In this document: positions 26,530 to 33,997 of the stretch, piece after piece
How positions within the stretch are numbered: the stretch's first letter is position 1
Layout of the letters: every line of letters starts with the position of its first letter
Source: Sinomonas mesophila
GTDB taxonomy: Bacteria; Actinomycetota; Actinomycetes; Actinomycetales; Micrococcaceae
Direction of reading: 5' to 3'
Assembly (NCBI RefSeq): GCF_001999765.1
Contig: NZ_KV908323.1
Coordinates: forward strand, 66,585-130,584
Length of the DNA: 64,000 nt
The notes under the pieces: model-generated
The model's input: only the letters and a program-made list of their open reading frames with translations
The model's database searches: none
What the model was told of the DNA's origin: nothing
Position numbers and translations under genes: made by a program

Positions 26530-28167
26530 ATGACCGCCCTGGCCGAGCCCGACTACTACGACGATTTCGACTCCGACTATCGCTCCGAGCTCGACGCCAA
26601 GTACGAGGAGGGGTTCGGCTACGGCCCGCAGGTCGACGACGACGAGGACGACGACTTCGACGACCTCTTCGACAACCTGTTCGACGACGAGGATGACGAG
26701 GACGACGACCTCGACGAGCCGACGCGGCCCAAGGCCGGGACCAAGCGGAGCACCGCCAAGGCCACGACGGCGAAGGCGGCGGCCACTGCTCCCGTGAAGG
26801 CCCCCGCCAAGAAGTCCACGAGCCGGGCCGGGTCGGCGTCCGAGGTCATCGTGACGACCGTGGCCGAGCGGCGCGCTGCCCTCGCGATGCGCGACGAGGC
26901 CGAGGCGGTCTCGGCTCCCGTGTCCGTGGCCGCCGCCGTGCCCGTTGAGGCCGCCGTCTCCCTGGGGGCCAGTGCGTCCCCTCGCGTGGCCGACTCCATC
27001 GTCGCCGAGGCGCGCGCCGCCGCCGAGCGGGCTCGGAGCGCCGCCGATGCCGCCGCGGCCGCTGCCAAGTCCGCTGTCACCGCCGCCGTCGCCAAGGCCG
27101 CGGCGGCGAAGGCTGCTGCCGCAGAGGCGTCGGCCGCCGAGCAGGTCGCACAGGAGGCGCTGGCTGCGTCCTCGGCTGCCGAGCAGGCGGCCCTCCGGGC
27201 GGCGGCGGAGCTCGAGCTCGCGCTGGCCGGGGTCGCGGTTGCCCCAGCCACGGTCTCGGCGGCGGAGGCCCCGGTCTCAGTGGCAGAGGATCCCATCTCG
27301 GTGGCAGAGGACCCGACCTCGGTGGCGGAGGCCCCGACCTCGAGCGCGGAGGCCCCCATTTCGGTGGCGGAGGCCCCGATCTCGGCGGCCCAGGCCCCCA
27401 TTTCGGTGGCGGAGGCTCTGGTCTCGGTGGCGGAGGCCCCGATCTCGGCGGCCCAGGCCCCCATTTCGGTGGCGGAGGCTCTGGTCTCGGTGGCGGAGGC
27501 CCCGATCTCGGCGGCCCAGGCCCCCATCTCGGTGGTGGAGGCCCCCATCTCGGCTGCACAGGCCCCCATCTCGGCGGATCCGAACTTTGGCCCGAGCATC
27601 GCCCCCGTGAACCAGCACGTCGAGTTCCTGCGCAAGCTGCGCCCCGGCTTCGAGGTCCCCTACGTAGACCCGATGCACTCCGTGGACGAGTGCCGGATCG
27701 TGAGCCTCTTCTCCAACACGGGCGAGGCCAGCCCGCGCGGCTATGTGTGGGCAGGCGACGACGCCGCTGCGACGCGCCTGCTAGGCCTCCAGTACCAGCT
27801 CGGCCTGCGCCCGGAGTGGATCATGCCGTGGAACGTCCATCCCTGGTTCACCCCGGGTGAGGCCAACGGGAAGTTGACCCCCGAGCAGGTCAACGCCGGG
27901 CTCAAGCCGCTCCTCGCGTTCCTCAAGCTCGTCCCCCGGGCCTCGGCGATCGTCGCCCACGGCACCGAGGCGAACCGCCTCGCGCAGATGCTGCTCAAGA
28001 CGGACAACCCGCTCATCTGGCGCCGTGGCCTCAAGGTCTACAAGGCCCGCGCCCTCCACGGCCGCGCGTTCGCCGGCTCGAGGGAGCGCCAGACCGAGTG
28101 GCTCATCGAGATGGGCCGCGGCTACGCGGATGCCATGGCCCGGGCGGGCCTACAGAGCGGCCGCTAG
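26530..28167 (+). CDS. Uracil-DNA-glycosylase-like protein with acidic N-terminus and heptad repeats
   Basis: The 545-residue protein has an extremely acidic start (runs of Asp, 1-65), a Lys/Ala-rich histone-H1-like stretch (70-100), an Ala-rich helical part (about 150-238), 16 heptapeptide repeats of the type APISVAE (240-349), and a globular C-terminal domain (about 362-545). That domain (SLFSNTGEASPRGYVWAGDDAA, EWIMPWNVHPW, AIVAHGTEANRLAQMLL) matches the UDG-superfamily proteins of Arthrobacter relatives; the Asn and His positions fit UDG motifs 1 and 2. Glycosylase activity is unproven. Homologues I recall lack the repeat block. Confidence 0.75.
   Translation: MTALAEPDYYDDFDSDYRSELDAKYEEGFGYGPQVDDDEDDDFDDLFDNLFDDEDDEDDDLDEPTRPKAGTKRSTAKATTAKAAATAPVKAPAKKSTSRAGSASEVIVTTVAERRAALAMRDEAEAVSAPVSVAAAVPVEAAVSLGASASPRVADSIVAEARAAAERARSAADAAAAAAKSAVTAAVAKAAAAKAAAAEASAAEQVAQEALAASSAAEQAALRAAAELELALAGVAVAPATVSAAEAPVSVAEDPISVAEDPTSVAEAPTSSAEAPISVAEAPISAAQAPISVAEALVSVAEAPISAAQAPISVAEALVSVAEAPISAAQAPISVVEAPISAAQAPISADPNFGPSIAPVNQHVEFLRKLRPGFEVPYVDPMHSVDECRIVSLFSNTGEASPRGYVWAGDDAAATRLLGLQYQLGLRPEWIMPWNVHPWFTPGEANGKLTPEQVNAGLKPLLAFLKLVPRASAIVAHGTEANRLAQMLLKTDNPLIWRRGLKVYKARALHGRAFAGSRERQTEWLIEMGRGYADAMARAGLQSGR
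27247..27576 (+). repeat. Coding 21-bp tandem repeat
   Basis: Fifteen full units and one partial start at 27247 and repeat every 21 bases in frame. Units at 27373-27435 and 27436-27498 form an exact 63-base higher-order repeat. The dominant unit GCCCCCATTTCGGTGGCGG is nearly identical to the intergenic family B unit GCCCCCATTTCGGCG at 16928-16963. Confidence 0.9.
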
Positions 28168-28222
28168 GAAGAATCCCGTCGGAGGCATATGCCTCAAGGG
28201 GAAAGAAAGCACGCAAGGACAA

Positions 28223-28254
28223 AGGACGGCGGCCACTCGCGCGGCCGCCGTCCT
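28223..28254 (-). terminator. Hairpin terminator between convergent genes
   Basis: AGGACGGCGGCC pairs perfectly with GGCCGCCGTCCT around an 8-base loop. On the minus strand it is followed by TTGTCCTT, so it best serves the small minus-strand gene; it could also stop readthrough from the UDG-like gene. Confidence 0.7.
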
Positions 28255-28265
28255 GGTCTGGCTGG

Positions 28266-28415
28266 CTACTTGCTCGAGCGTGGCTTGCGCAGATGCGCGA
28301 CGGGATCGGTGTCGAACGCGCTGGCCTTCTTGGCCTTCTTGGCCGCGCGCTGCTCCTTGATCGTCTTCGACGGCTTCTTGTGCTGCTCGGGCTGATGGGG
28401 CTGCTTGTCGGGCAT
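28266..28415 (-). CDS. Small basic protein of unknown function
   Basis: A 49-residue Lys/Arg-rich protein starting at ATG 28415 with AAAGGAGTTC upstream and followed by a clear terminator. It reads MPDKQPHQPEQHKK, then a Lys/Ala helix (TIKEQRAAKKAKKASAF) and a short tail. No membrane segment or cysteine is present. It could be a nucleic-acid-binding or ribosome-associated peptide, but that is only a guess from charge. The good start site and terminator argue that it is a real gene. It is convergent with the UDG-like gene and divergent from the S4-domain gene. Confidence 0.65.
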   Translation of the reverse strand: MPDKQPHQPEQHKKPSKTIKEQRAAKKAKKASAFDTDPVAHLRKPRSSK

Positions 28416-28490
28416 GCTGAACTCCTTTGGCCATCCCACATGGGGTAACCCCCCATCCAATGACGATACGCCGGTAGGATGCTGGGCACC

Positions 28491-28886
28491 ATGGCCCCTT
28501 CCCACGCCCCCGCTGCCTCGTCCGCCTCAGCCGTCCGGATCGATTCCTGGCTCTGGGCTGTGCGCGCCTTCAAGACCCGCTCGGCCGCGACGGCTGCGTG
28601 CCGTGCCGGGCATATTCGACTCAACGGCAACCCGGCCAAGGCCTCCCAGACGGTCGTCCCCGGCGACACGGTCCGCATCCGGCAGAGTGGCTTCGAGCGG
28701 ATCCTCGAAGTACACGTGCTCATCGTCAAGCGCGTCGGCGCCGAGGCAGCGTCGAAGTGCTACACCGACCACACCCCCGAGCGGCCGCCTGCGCCTTTCC
28801 TGGGCCTGCCGCAGCGCGACCGCGGCACCGGGCGACCCACCAAGAAGGACCGCCGGGAGATGGAGAGGCTGCGCGGCCACGGGTGA
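28491..28886 (+). CDS. S4-domain RNA-binding protein (Hsp15-like)
   Basis: The 131-residue protein carries an S4 RNA-binding domain at about 14-60 (RIDSWLWAVRAFKTRSAATAACRAGHIRLNGNPAKASQTVVPGDTVRI), followed by a basic tail with RDRGTGRPTKKDRREMERLRG. This matches the Hsp15/HslR type, which binds 50S subunits carrying stalled peptidyl-tRNA. ATG 28491 is chosen because TAGGAT (28475-28480) looks like a -10 and the earlier ATG 28479 falls inside it. It stands alone, divergent from the small basic gene. Confidence 0.85.
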   Translation: MAPSHAPAASSASAVRIDSWLWAVRAFKTRSAATAACRAGHIRLNGNPAKASQTVVPGDTVRIRQSGFERILEVHVLIVKRVGAEAASKCYTDHTPERPPAPFLGLPQRDRGTGRPTKKDRREMERLRGHG

Positions 28887-28930
28887 CGCCCCATGACAGA
28901 CCGGTCGCGCGCGCATGCAAGGATCGAGGG

Positions 28931-29935
28931 ATGACCGTGAATCCCCGCAGCATCGCCGGTAAGGACGTCGGGCCCGTGGGCTTCGGCTGGATGAACCTCA
29001 ACCAGACCTATGGGCCGCTCCCCACCCGCGAGGACGCCGTCAAGCTCCTCCTCCACGCCCTCGACGCCGGCGTGACCCACTTCGACACGGCCACGATCTA
29101 CGGCGCCACAGCCAACGAGACGCTCCTGGGCGAGACGCTGTCGTCGCGCCGCGACGAGTTCTTCCTCGCCTCGAAGGGTGGGATGTACTCCCGCGACGGC
29201 AAGCGAGTCATCGACGGTCGGCCGGAAACGATCCGCGCCCACGTGAATGCGTCGCTCGAGCGCCTCCGCACGGACCGGATCGACCTCTACTACCTCCACC
29301 GCTGGGACAAAATCGTCCCCATCGAGGAGAGCGTGGGCGCGCTCGGCGAGCTCGAGCGCGAGGGCAAGATCGGCGCCGTCGGCCTCTCCGAGATCAGCGC
29401 GGGGACACTGCGCCGCGCCCACGCCGAGCACCCCATCGCCGCGCTGCAGAACGAATACTCGCCCTGGACCCGCAACCCGGAGCTGGGAACCCTCGAGGCA
29501 TGCCGCGAGCTCGGCATCGCGTTCGTCGCCTTCAGCCCCCTCGGCCGCGGCGCGTTCGGCGGCGTACTGCGCGACCCGTCGACGCTGCCCGACTGGGACT
29601 TCCGACGCTCCCTGCCGCGTTTCGACGCCGGGCATTGGCCCGCGAACCTCGCCCTCCTCGACCGGTTCGGCGCCCTCGCGGCCGACGCCGGGTGCTCGCC
29701 CGCGCAGCTCGCGATCGCCTGGGTCCTCTCCCGCGGCGATCACGTCATCGCCCTTCCGGGCACGCGCAGCGCCGCGCACCTCGACGAGGACCTCGCGGCC
29801 GGTTTCCTCGAGCTGCCCGCGGACGTGTTGGCCCGGGTCGATGAGCTCGTCAACGAGGGCACCGTCTCCGGCCCGCGATACGCCCCCGCAGGCCAGGCCG
29901 ACGTCGACACCGAGGAGTTCGCGCCCCACGGGTGA
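28931..29935 (+). CDS. Aldo/keto reductase
   Basis: The 334-residue TIM-barrel oxidoreductase has the catalytic tetrad Asp52, Tyr57, Lys82 and His123 (THFDTATIYG, LASKGG, YYLHRWD) and the C-terminal NADPH-site motif ALPGTRSAAHLDEDL. It reduces aldehydes or ketones with NADPH in the cytoplasm; the natural substrate is unknown. The start ATG 28931 follows GGATCGAGGG. It is the last gene before the fructan locus and is convergent with the GH91 gene, with only 17 bases between the stops. Confidence 0.92.
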   Translation: MTVNPRSIAGKDVGPVGFGWMNLNQTYGPLPTREDAVKLLLHALDAGVTHFDTATIYGATANETLLGETLSSRRDEFFLASKGGMYSRDGKRVIDGRPETIRAHVNASLERLRTDRIDLYYLHRWDKIVPIEESVGALGELEREGKIGAVGLSEISAGTLRRAHAEHPIAALQNEYSPWTRNPELGTLEACRELGIAFVAFSPLGRGAFGGVLRDPSTLPDWDFRRSLPRFDAGHWPANLALLDRFGALAADAGCSPAQLAIAWVLSRGDHVIALPGTRSAAHLDEDLAAGFLELPADVLARVDELVNEGTVSGPRYAPAGQADVDTEEFAPHG

Positions 29936-29952
29936 CCTTCCGGGCCGAGGGC

Positions 29953-31158
29953 CTACGGCGTCGCGCGGAAGGAGTGCTGGGCGCCGTGGTGCACGAATTG
30001 CTCATCGGTGCCTGAGTCCACGACGATCGATCCGCTCGTCGACGCGTCGAGGACCACCGTCTTGACCGGGAGTGACGCGCGCGTGTGGTTCGTGGCGATG
30101 AAGTTCCCGCTGCCGGAGGCGACGAGAACGATCGTGGGCGTCGCCCCGGACGGGGCCACCTGCGCGGACGGGACGTCGTAGCTGAGGTGGTTACCCGTGA
30201 TCGTGTTGCCGCTGCCGCGCACGTGCACGAGGCCGAAGAGGTCGTCTCGCCCGTTGCCGTACGGCTGCATGGGACCCCACGGCTCGGGCTGACGCACGAG
30301 GTGGTTGCCCTGGACGAGGTTCTCGTCGCACGCGCCCTCGAACACGATCAGGCCCGGGTAGAAGCCGTGCAGCCGGTTGGCCGTGATCGTGGAGCGCGAG
30401 CAGTTCTTGAGCTGGACGAGGCTCTTGCCGCGCGGGAAGACGTTGTTCGCGGCAACGAGCAGGCCCGCGTGCCCCTCGGCGAAGAGGCCGAAGCCCACAT
30501 AGCCGGCCCCGAGGTGGTTGTCCGTCACGGCCGAGGCCTGGCCTGAGCCGACGAGCTCGACGCAGCTGCCGCATTCGGCGAGGAAGTTCCCGCTGACCCG
30601 CAGCGCGTCGGCGTCGCGCACCACGAGGCCGTGCTCGAGGTACACCATCCCCATGCCCTGGACCCGGAAGGCGTCGTTGGCCGTGTCCACGAGGATGCCG
30701 GTCTTGCCGTTGAGGTACGAGTTCTGGTGCGGGGCGAAGGAGACGCCATCGAGGCAGAAGTTCTCGAACGTGACCGAGCTCAGCCGCGGGTCGCCGCCGC
30801 GCGCGACGCGGAACGCCTCCCCCTGGCCGTCTGTGTTCTCGACGCGGACGCGGCTCCCGCCAGGGTTGACCTCGTGCCATGAGGAGGTGTTGCCGGCGTT
30901 GTAGCGGATGCTCGAGGACGTGAAGCCGTGGCCCGAGCCGCGGATCGTGAGGTAGCTGACGTCCACGGTGACGCGGGTCTTGAGTGAGTAGTCACCGGGC
31001 GGGATATAGATGACCGCGCCTGGCTTCGAGGCCTGGCTGGTCTGCTGGGCCTTGACGTCGGCGATGATGCTGTTGATCACCGCGCCGATGTCGTAGGCGG
31101 CGGTCAGCCCTGGATTGCCGGGCACGGTCCAGGTCGTGACGTCGTAGACGGTCGCCAT
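29953..31158 (-). CDS. GH91 inulin fructotransferase-like enzyme (difructose anhydride forming)
   Basis: The 401-residue parallel beta-helix protein matches the Arthrobacter inulin fructotransferases: YDVTTWTVPG at the start, KPGAVIYIPPGDYSL, FCLDGV, GKTGILVDTANDAFRV, and the catalytic pair Asp184 and Glu195 in DADALRVSGNFLAECG, eleven residues apart as in characterised family members. These enzymes depolymerise inulin from its end into difructose anhydride I or III; the product type cannot be told here. It lacks its own signal peptide, but a Tat signal ORF lies immediately upstream in another frame (31170-31403). The start ATG 31158 has GAGGGGG upstream. Confidence 0.88.
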   Translation of the reverse strand: MATVYDVTTWTVPGNPGLTAAYDIGAVINSIIADVKAQQTSQASKPGAVIYIPPGDYSLKTRVTVDVSYLTIRGSGHGFTSSSIRYNAGNTSSWHEVNPGGSRVRVENTDGQGEAFRVARGGDPRLSSVTFENFCLDGVSFAPHQNSYLNGKTGILVDTANDAFRVQGMGMVYLEHGLVVRDADALRVSGNFLAECGSCVELVGSGQASAVTDNHLGAGYVGFGLFAEGHAGLLVAANNVFPRGKSLVQLKNCSRSTITANRLHGFYPGLIVFEGACDENLVQGNHLVRQPEPWGPMQPYGNGRDDLFGLVHVRGSGNTITGNHLSYDVPSAQVAPSGATPTIVLVASGSGNFIATNHTRASLPVKTVVLDASTSGSIVVDSGTDEQFVHHGAQHSFRATP

Positions 31159-31169
31159 CGACGGCCCCC

Positions 31170-31403
31170 TCAGAGCATGCCGACGATGCGGGCGTAGCCA
31201 CCCGACCGGGGGCCGGGCGGGGCGGGCGGCTGGCGCACGACGGCGGGCGGTGCAGCGTGGGCGCGGCGGCCTCCTCCCAGAGTGGCCACTGCGGCGAGGG
31301 CGGCGGCGCCTCCTAGCCGGAGCGCCGTGCGGCGGGAGTGCCCGGGCGGGACGCCGATGGACGACGGCGTGGAGGTCGGTCGGTAGGGGTCGAGACGCAG
31401 CAT
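31170..31403 (-). CDS. Tat signal peptide ORF, probably severed from the GH91 gene
   Basis: A 77-residue frame starting at ATG 31403 with CGAGGAGTGAGTCC upstream. It carries a classic twin-arginine signal, HSRRTALRLGGAAALAAVATLGG then RRAHAAPP, and then a Pro-rich linker that stops at GGYARIVGML. The GH91 start lies 12 bases further on in a different frame, and that frame is open back through the junction (LRGPSMATV), so a one- or two-base frame change near 31170-31200 would join signal and enzyme. Secreted relatives have exactly this fused form. Either a frameshift mutation, a sequencing error, or a real two-ORF arrangement. Confidence 0.7.
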   Translation of the reverse strand: MLRLDPYRPTSTPSSIGVPPGHSRRTALRLGGAAALAAVATLGGGRRAHAAPPAVVRQPPAPPGPRSGGYARIVGML

Positions 31404-31472
31404 GGACTCACTCCTCGTTGAGCAGGGGATGGGGGCTGGGCCAGCTGGCGATGTGGCCACGGCCAAACAGTG

Positions 31473-31490
31473 CCAAAACGATTCTTCAGG
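31473..31490. promoter_or_regulatory. Candidate LacI operator 1
   Basis: CCAAAACGATTCTTCAGG carries the CG-centred AAACGATT core typical of LacI-family sites and repeats at 31577 and 31650 with the shared downstream TTCA or GTCA. Confidence 0.5.
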
Positions 31491-31576
31491 CCCGCTGGAC
31501 AGGACGCTAGGGCACCTCGGGCGTGCACGCAAGGGGTCTCGGGTCGAGGGGACGCTCATCCGCGGAATTCCGCTTG

Positions 31577-31596
31577 CCAAAATGATTTTTCACCGG
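31577..31596. promoter_or_regulatory. Candidate LacI operator 2
   Basis: CCAAAATGATTTTTCACCGG is the second copy of the motif. It lies just upstream of the -35 at 31602, on the side shared by the divergent GH91 promoter. Confidence 0.5.
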
Positions 31597-31601
31597 ACCC
31601 C

Positions 31602-31631
31602 TTGACCGGGTGCCGCGGCAGGCCCTACCGT
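31602..31631 (+). promoter_or_regulatory. Putative promoter of the ABC importer operon
   Basis: TTGACC (31602-31607) and TACCGT (31626-31631) are 18 bases apart and sit between two operator candidates, giving a start near 31638 and a 5' leader of about 130 bases. Confidence 0.55.
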
Positions 31632-31640
31632 CGTGCCAAG

Positions 31641-31660
31641 TCGTTTTAGCAGAACGATTT
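31641..31660. promoter_or_regulatory. Candidate LacI operator 3 (palindromic)
   Basis: TCGTTTTAGCAGAACGATTT within CCAAGTCGTTTT-AGC-AGAACGATTTG is an imperfect 10-bp inverted repeat (8 of 10 match). It overlaps the predicted start region, so repressor binding would block transcription. The rest of the 31404-31768 gap shows nothing else. Confidence 0.6.
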
Positions 31661-31768
31661 GTCACCGGGCCGGATCGGGATCGAAGCCCTCGAGCCCCGG
31701 TCGGCAGCGACGTCCATCCCGAATACCCCCGCGTCTCGCACCCGTTACCCTCCCGAATGGAGCCGACA

Positions 31769-33046
31769 GTGTTGTCCTCACACCGCGCGCTGAAGCGCAC
31801 CCTGCTGGCCGGTGCCGCCGTCACCGCCATCGCCCTCACCTCGTGCGGTGTGGGCGGCCCCACCTCCGACCCGAACAGCAAATCGGTCACCGTCCTCGTC
31901 GAGGCCGGCGGCCACGCCGAGCTCACCCCGATCGCCGAGCAGTGCGAGAAGGACACGGGCATCAAGACCACGTTCGTCGAGCTGCCGTACGAGGGGCTCT
32001 TCAACCGCCTCACGAGCGAGTTCTCCTCGGGCCAGGTCTCCTTCGACGTCGCCGCCGTGGACTCCGTCTGGCTGCCGAACGTCAAGGACGCCGTCCAGCC
32101 GCTCGACGACCTGTTCACGGACGAGGCGAAGAAGGACATCTTCCCGGCGCTCGTTGCCGAGGCGAAGCCGGACGGGCACTTCGTCGGCATGCCCGTGTGG
32201 ACCAACGCCGAGGTGCTCTTCTACCGCAAGGACCTCTTCGAGGACCCGGCCAACAAGGCCGCCTTCAAGGACCGCTACGGCTACGACCTCGCCGCCCCGA
32301 CCACGTGGGAGCAGTACCAGGACGCCGCGGAGTTCTTCACGAAGGACGGGATGTTCGGCACGGACGTCAAGGGCGGCGTCGAGACCGAGTGGCTCGCCCA
32401 CGTGCTCCAGGCGGGCTCGCCCGGCGTCGTCCTCGACAAGGACGGGAAGGTCATCATCGACAACGAGGCCCACCGCGAGGCCCTCGACTTCTACGTCGGC
32501 CTCGCGAAGTCCGCGCCGTCGGGCGCCGCGCAGGTGGACTGGGCCGCCGCGCAGAACCTCTTCTACCAGGGCAAGACAGCCATGACCCGCTTCTGGGCCC
32601 ATGCCTACCGGCAGATCCCGGCCGACTCGCCCGTGGCGGGCAAGGTCGGCGTCGCGCCCATGATCGGCGGCGAGGCCGGCGTCGCGGGCATCCCCGGCCC
32701 CTGGTACCTCTCGGTGCCCAAGGCCACGAAGAACGCTGAGAACGCCAAGGCCTTCGTCAAGTGCGCCTTCGACCACAACGACCTCGCGATCGGCTCCAAG
32801 CTCGGCCTGGCCGCCCGCGTCTCGGCCTACGAGAAGTTCCAGGACCAGGCCGGCTACGAGAGCTTCGGCCCGCTCGTCGAGACGCTCAGCGCCCGCGCCA
32901 CTGCCACCCGCCCGGCCACCGACAAGTGGCAGCAGATCGTGGACACCGTCCTCGTCCCGATGCTCCAGAAGGCCGTGGCCGGCGGCGACTCCGCGACGCT
33001 CCTCGCCGAGGCCAAGGCCAAGGTCGAGGACATCGTCAACCCCTAG
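31769..33046 (+). CDS. ABC importer sugar-binding lipoprotein
   Basis: The 425-residue family 1 solute-binding protein has a lipoprotein signal ending in the lipobox LTSC (Cys26), a polar linker GVGGPTSDPNSK, and two alpha/beta lobes with VTVLVEAGGHAELTPIAEQCEKDTGI and PYEGLFNRLTSEFSSGQVSFDVAAVD. The lipid anchor holds it on the outer face of the membrane. Context suggests that it binds difructose anhydride or short fructans. I chose GTG 31769 (GGAG six bases upstream); ATG 31757 is an alternative. First gene of the import operon. Confidence 0.9.
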   Translation: MLSSHRALKRTLLAGAAVTAIALTSCGVGGPTSDPNSKSVTVLVEAGGHAELTPIAEQCEKDTGIKTTFVELPYEGLFNRLTSEFSSGQVSFDVAAVDSVWLPNVKDAVQPLDDLFTDEAKKDIFPALVAEAKPDGHFVGMPVWTNAEVLFYRKDLFEDPANKAAFKDRYGYDLAAPTTWEQYQDAAEFFTKDGMFGTDVKGGVETEWLAHVLQAGSPGVVLDKDGKVIIDNEAHREALDFYVGLAKSAPSGAAQVDWAAAQNLFYQGKTAMTRFWAHAYRQIPADSPVAGKVGVAPMIGGEAGVAGIPGPWYLSVPKATKNAENAKAFVKCAFDHNDLAIGSKLGLAARVSAYEKFQDQAGYESFGPLVETLSARATATRPATDKWQQIVDTVLVPMLQKAVAGGDSATLLAEAKAKVEDIVNP

Positions 33047-33053
33047 CCCCGGG

Positions 33054-33084
33054 GCCGGTGCGGGGGCCGATCCCCCGCACCGGC
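33054..33084 (+). terminator. Intercistronic hairpin after the binding-protein gene
   Basis: GCCGGTGCGGGGG pairs perfectly with CCCCCGCACCGGC around a five-base loop, just after the binding-protein stop and without a U tract. Such hairpins protect the upstream mRNA or attenuate, so that binding protein exceeds permease. Confidence 0.65.
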
Positions 33085-33109
33085 GCCGGTCCCCAGCGAA
33101 GGACCACCC

Positions 33110-33997
33110 ATGCGCCTCACCGACCGCCGCTTCGCCCTGCTCCTCATGGCACCCGCCGCGGCCTTCCTCGCCCTCTTCGTCGCCTACCCGCTCCTGCGGC
33201 TCGTCTACGACAGCTTCTTCCGGATCTCCCCCGTCGCCGGCGGGCCGCGGGAGTTCGTGGGCCTGGCCAACTATGCCGCGGCCTTCGCCTCCGAGGCGTT
33301 CATGGGCGCCGGGTGGCGGACCCTCGTCTACACCCTCGTCGTCGTCACCGCGGAGTTCGCGCTCGGCCTGGCCATGGCCCTCGTCTTCGCCGCGCTCGGG
33401 CGCCGGGCGCAGGTGTTCCGCACGGTCTTCCTGTACCCGCTCATGATCGCCCCGATCGTGGCCGGCCTGCTGTGGAAGTTCCTCATGATCGACAACTTCG
33501 GCCTCCTCGGCGCGCTCCTGGCCCAAGCCGGGATCCTCTCGGACCCCAACCAGATTGGGTGGCTCTCGGACCCGGGGATCGTGCTCTACTCCGTCGCCAT
33601 CCCGGACGTGTGGCTCACGACGTCGTTCATGTGCCTCGTGCTCTTCGCCGGCCTCCAGAACGTCCCCGGCGATCTGCTCGAGGCGGCGAGGCTCGACGGC
33701 GCGCGGCCCACCGTGCTGCTCTTCCGCATCATCCTGCCGCTCCTGCGCCCCGTGATCGCCGTGGCCCTCGTGGTCCGCGGCATCGATGCCGCGAGGGCGT
33801 TCGACACGATCCTCATCCAGACCAACGGCGGCCCGCAGTCGGCCTCGGAGGTCATGAGCCTCCTCGTCTACCGCACCATGGTCCGCTTCGGCGACCCGGG
33901 CCTCGCAAGCGCCATGGGCACCGTCTACCTCGTCGCCATGCTCGCCGTCGCCGTCGTCGCCCTCGCCACGATCTGGCGGCCCGGAAAGGACACCTGA
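33110..33997 (+). CDS. ABC sugar importer permease, MalF/UgpA type
   Basis: The 295-residue membrane protein has six segments and the permease EAA loop EAARLDGARPTVLLFRIILPLL at about 205-226, which docks onto the ATPase. It pairs with the next gene as a heterodimeric channel. No ATPase is encoded in the locus, so a shared MsmK/MsiK-type ATPase from elsewhere must energise it, as is usual for actinobacterial sugar importers. ATG 33110 is preceded by GCGAAGGACCACCC. The stop overlaps the next start by one base (TGATG). Confidence 0.92.
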   Translation: MRLTDRRFALLLMAPAAAFLALFVAYPLLRLVYDSFFRISPVAGGPREFVGLANYAAAFASEAFMGAGWRTLVYTLVVVTAEFALGLAMALVFAALGRRAQVFRTVFLYPLMIAPIVAGLLWKFLMIDNFGLLGALLAQAGILSDPNQIGWLSDPGIVLYSVAIPDVWLTTSFMCLVLFAGLQNVPGDLLEAARLDGARPTVLLFRIILPLLRPVIAVALVVRGIDAARAFDTILIQTNGGPQSASEVMSLLVYRTMVRFGDPGLASAMGTVYLVAMLAVAVVALATIWRPGKDT

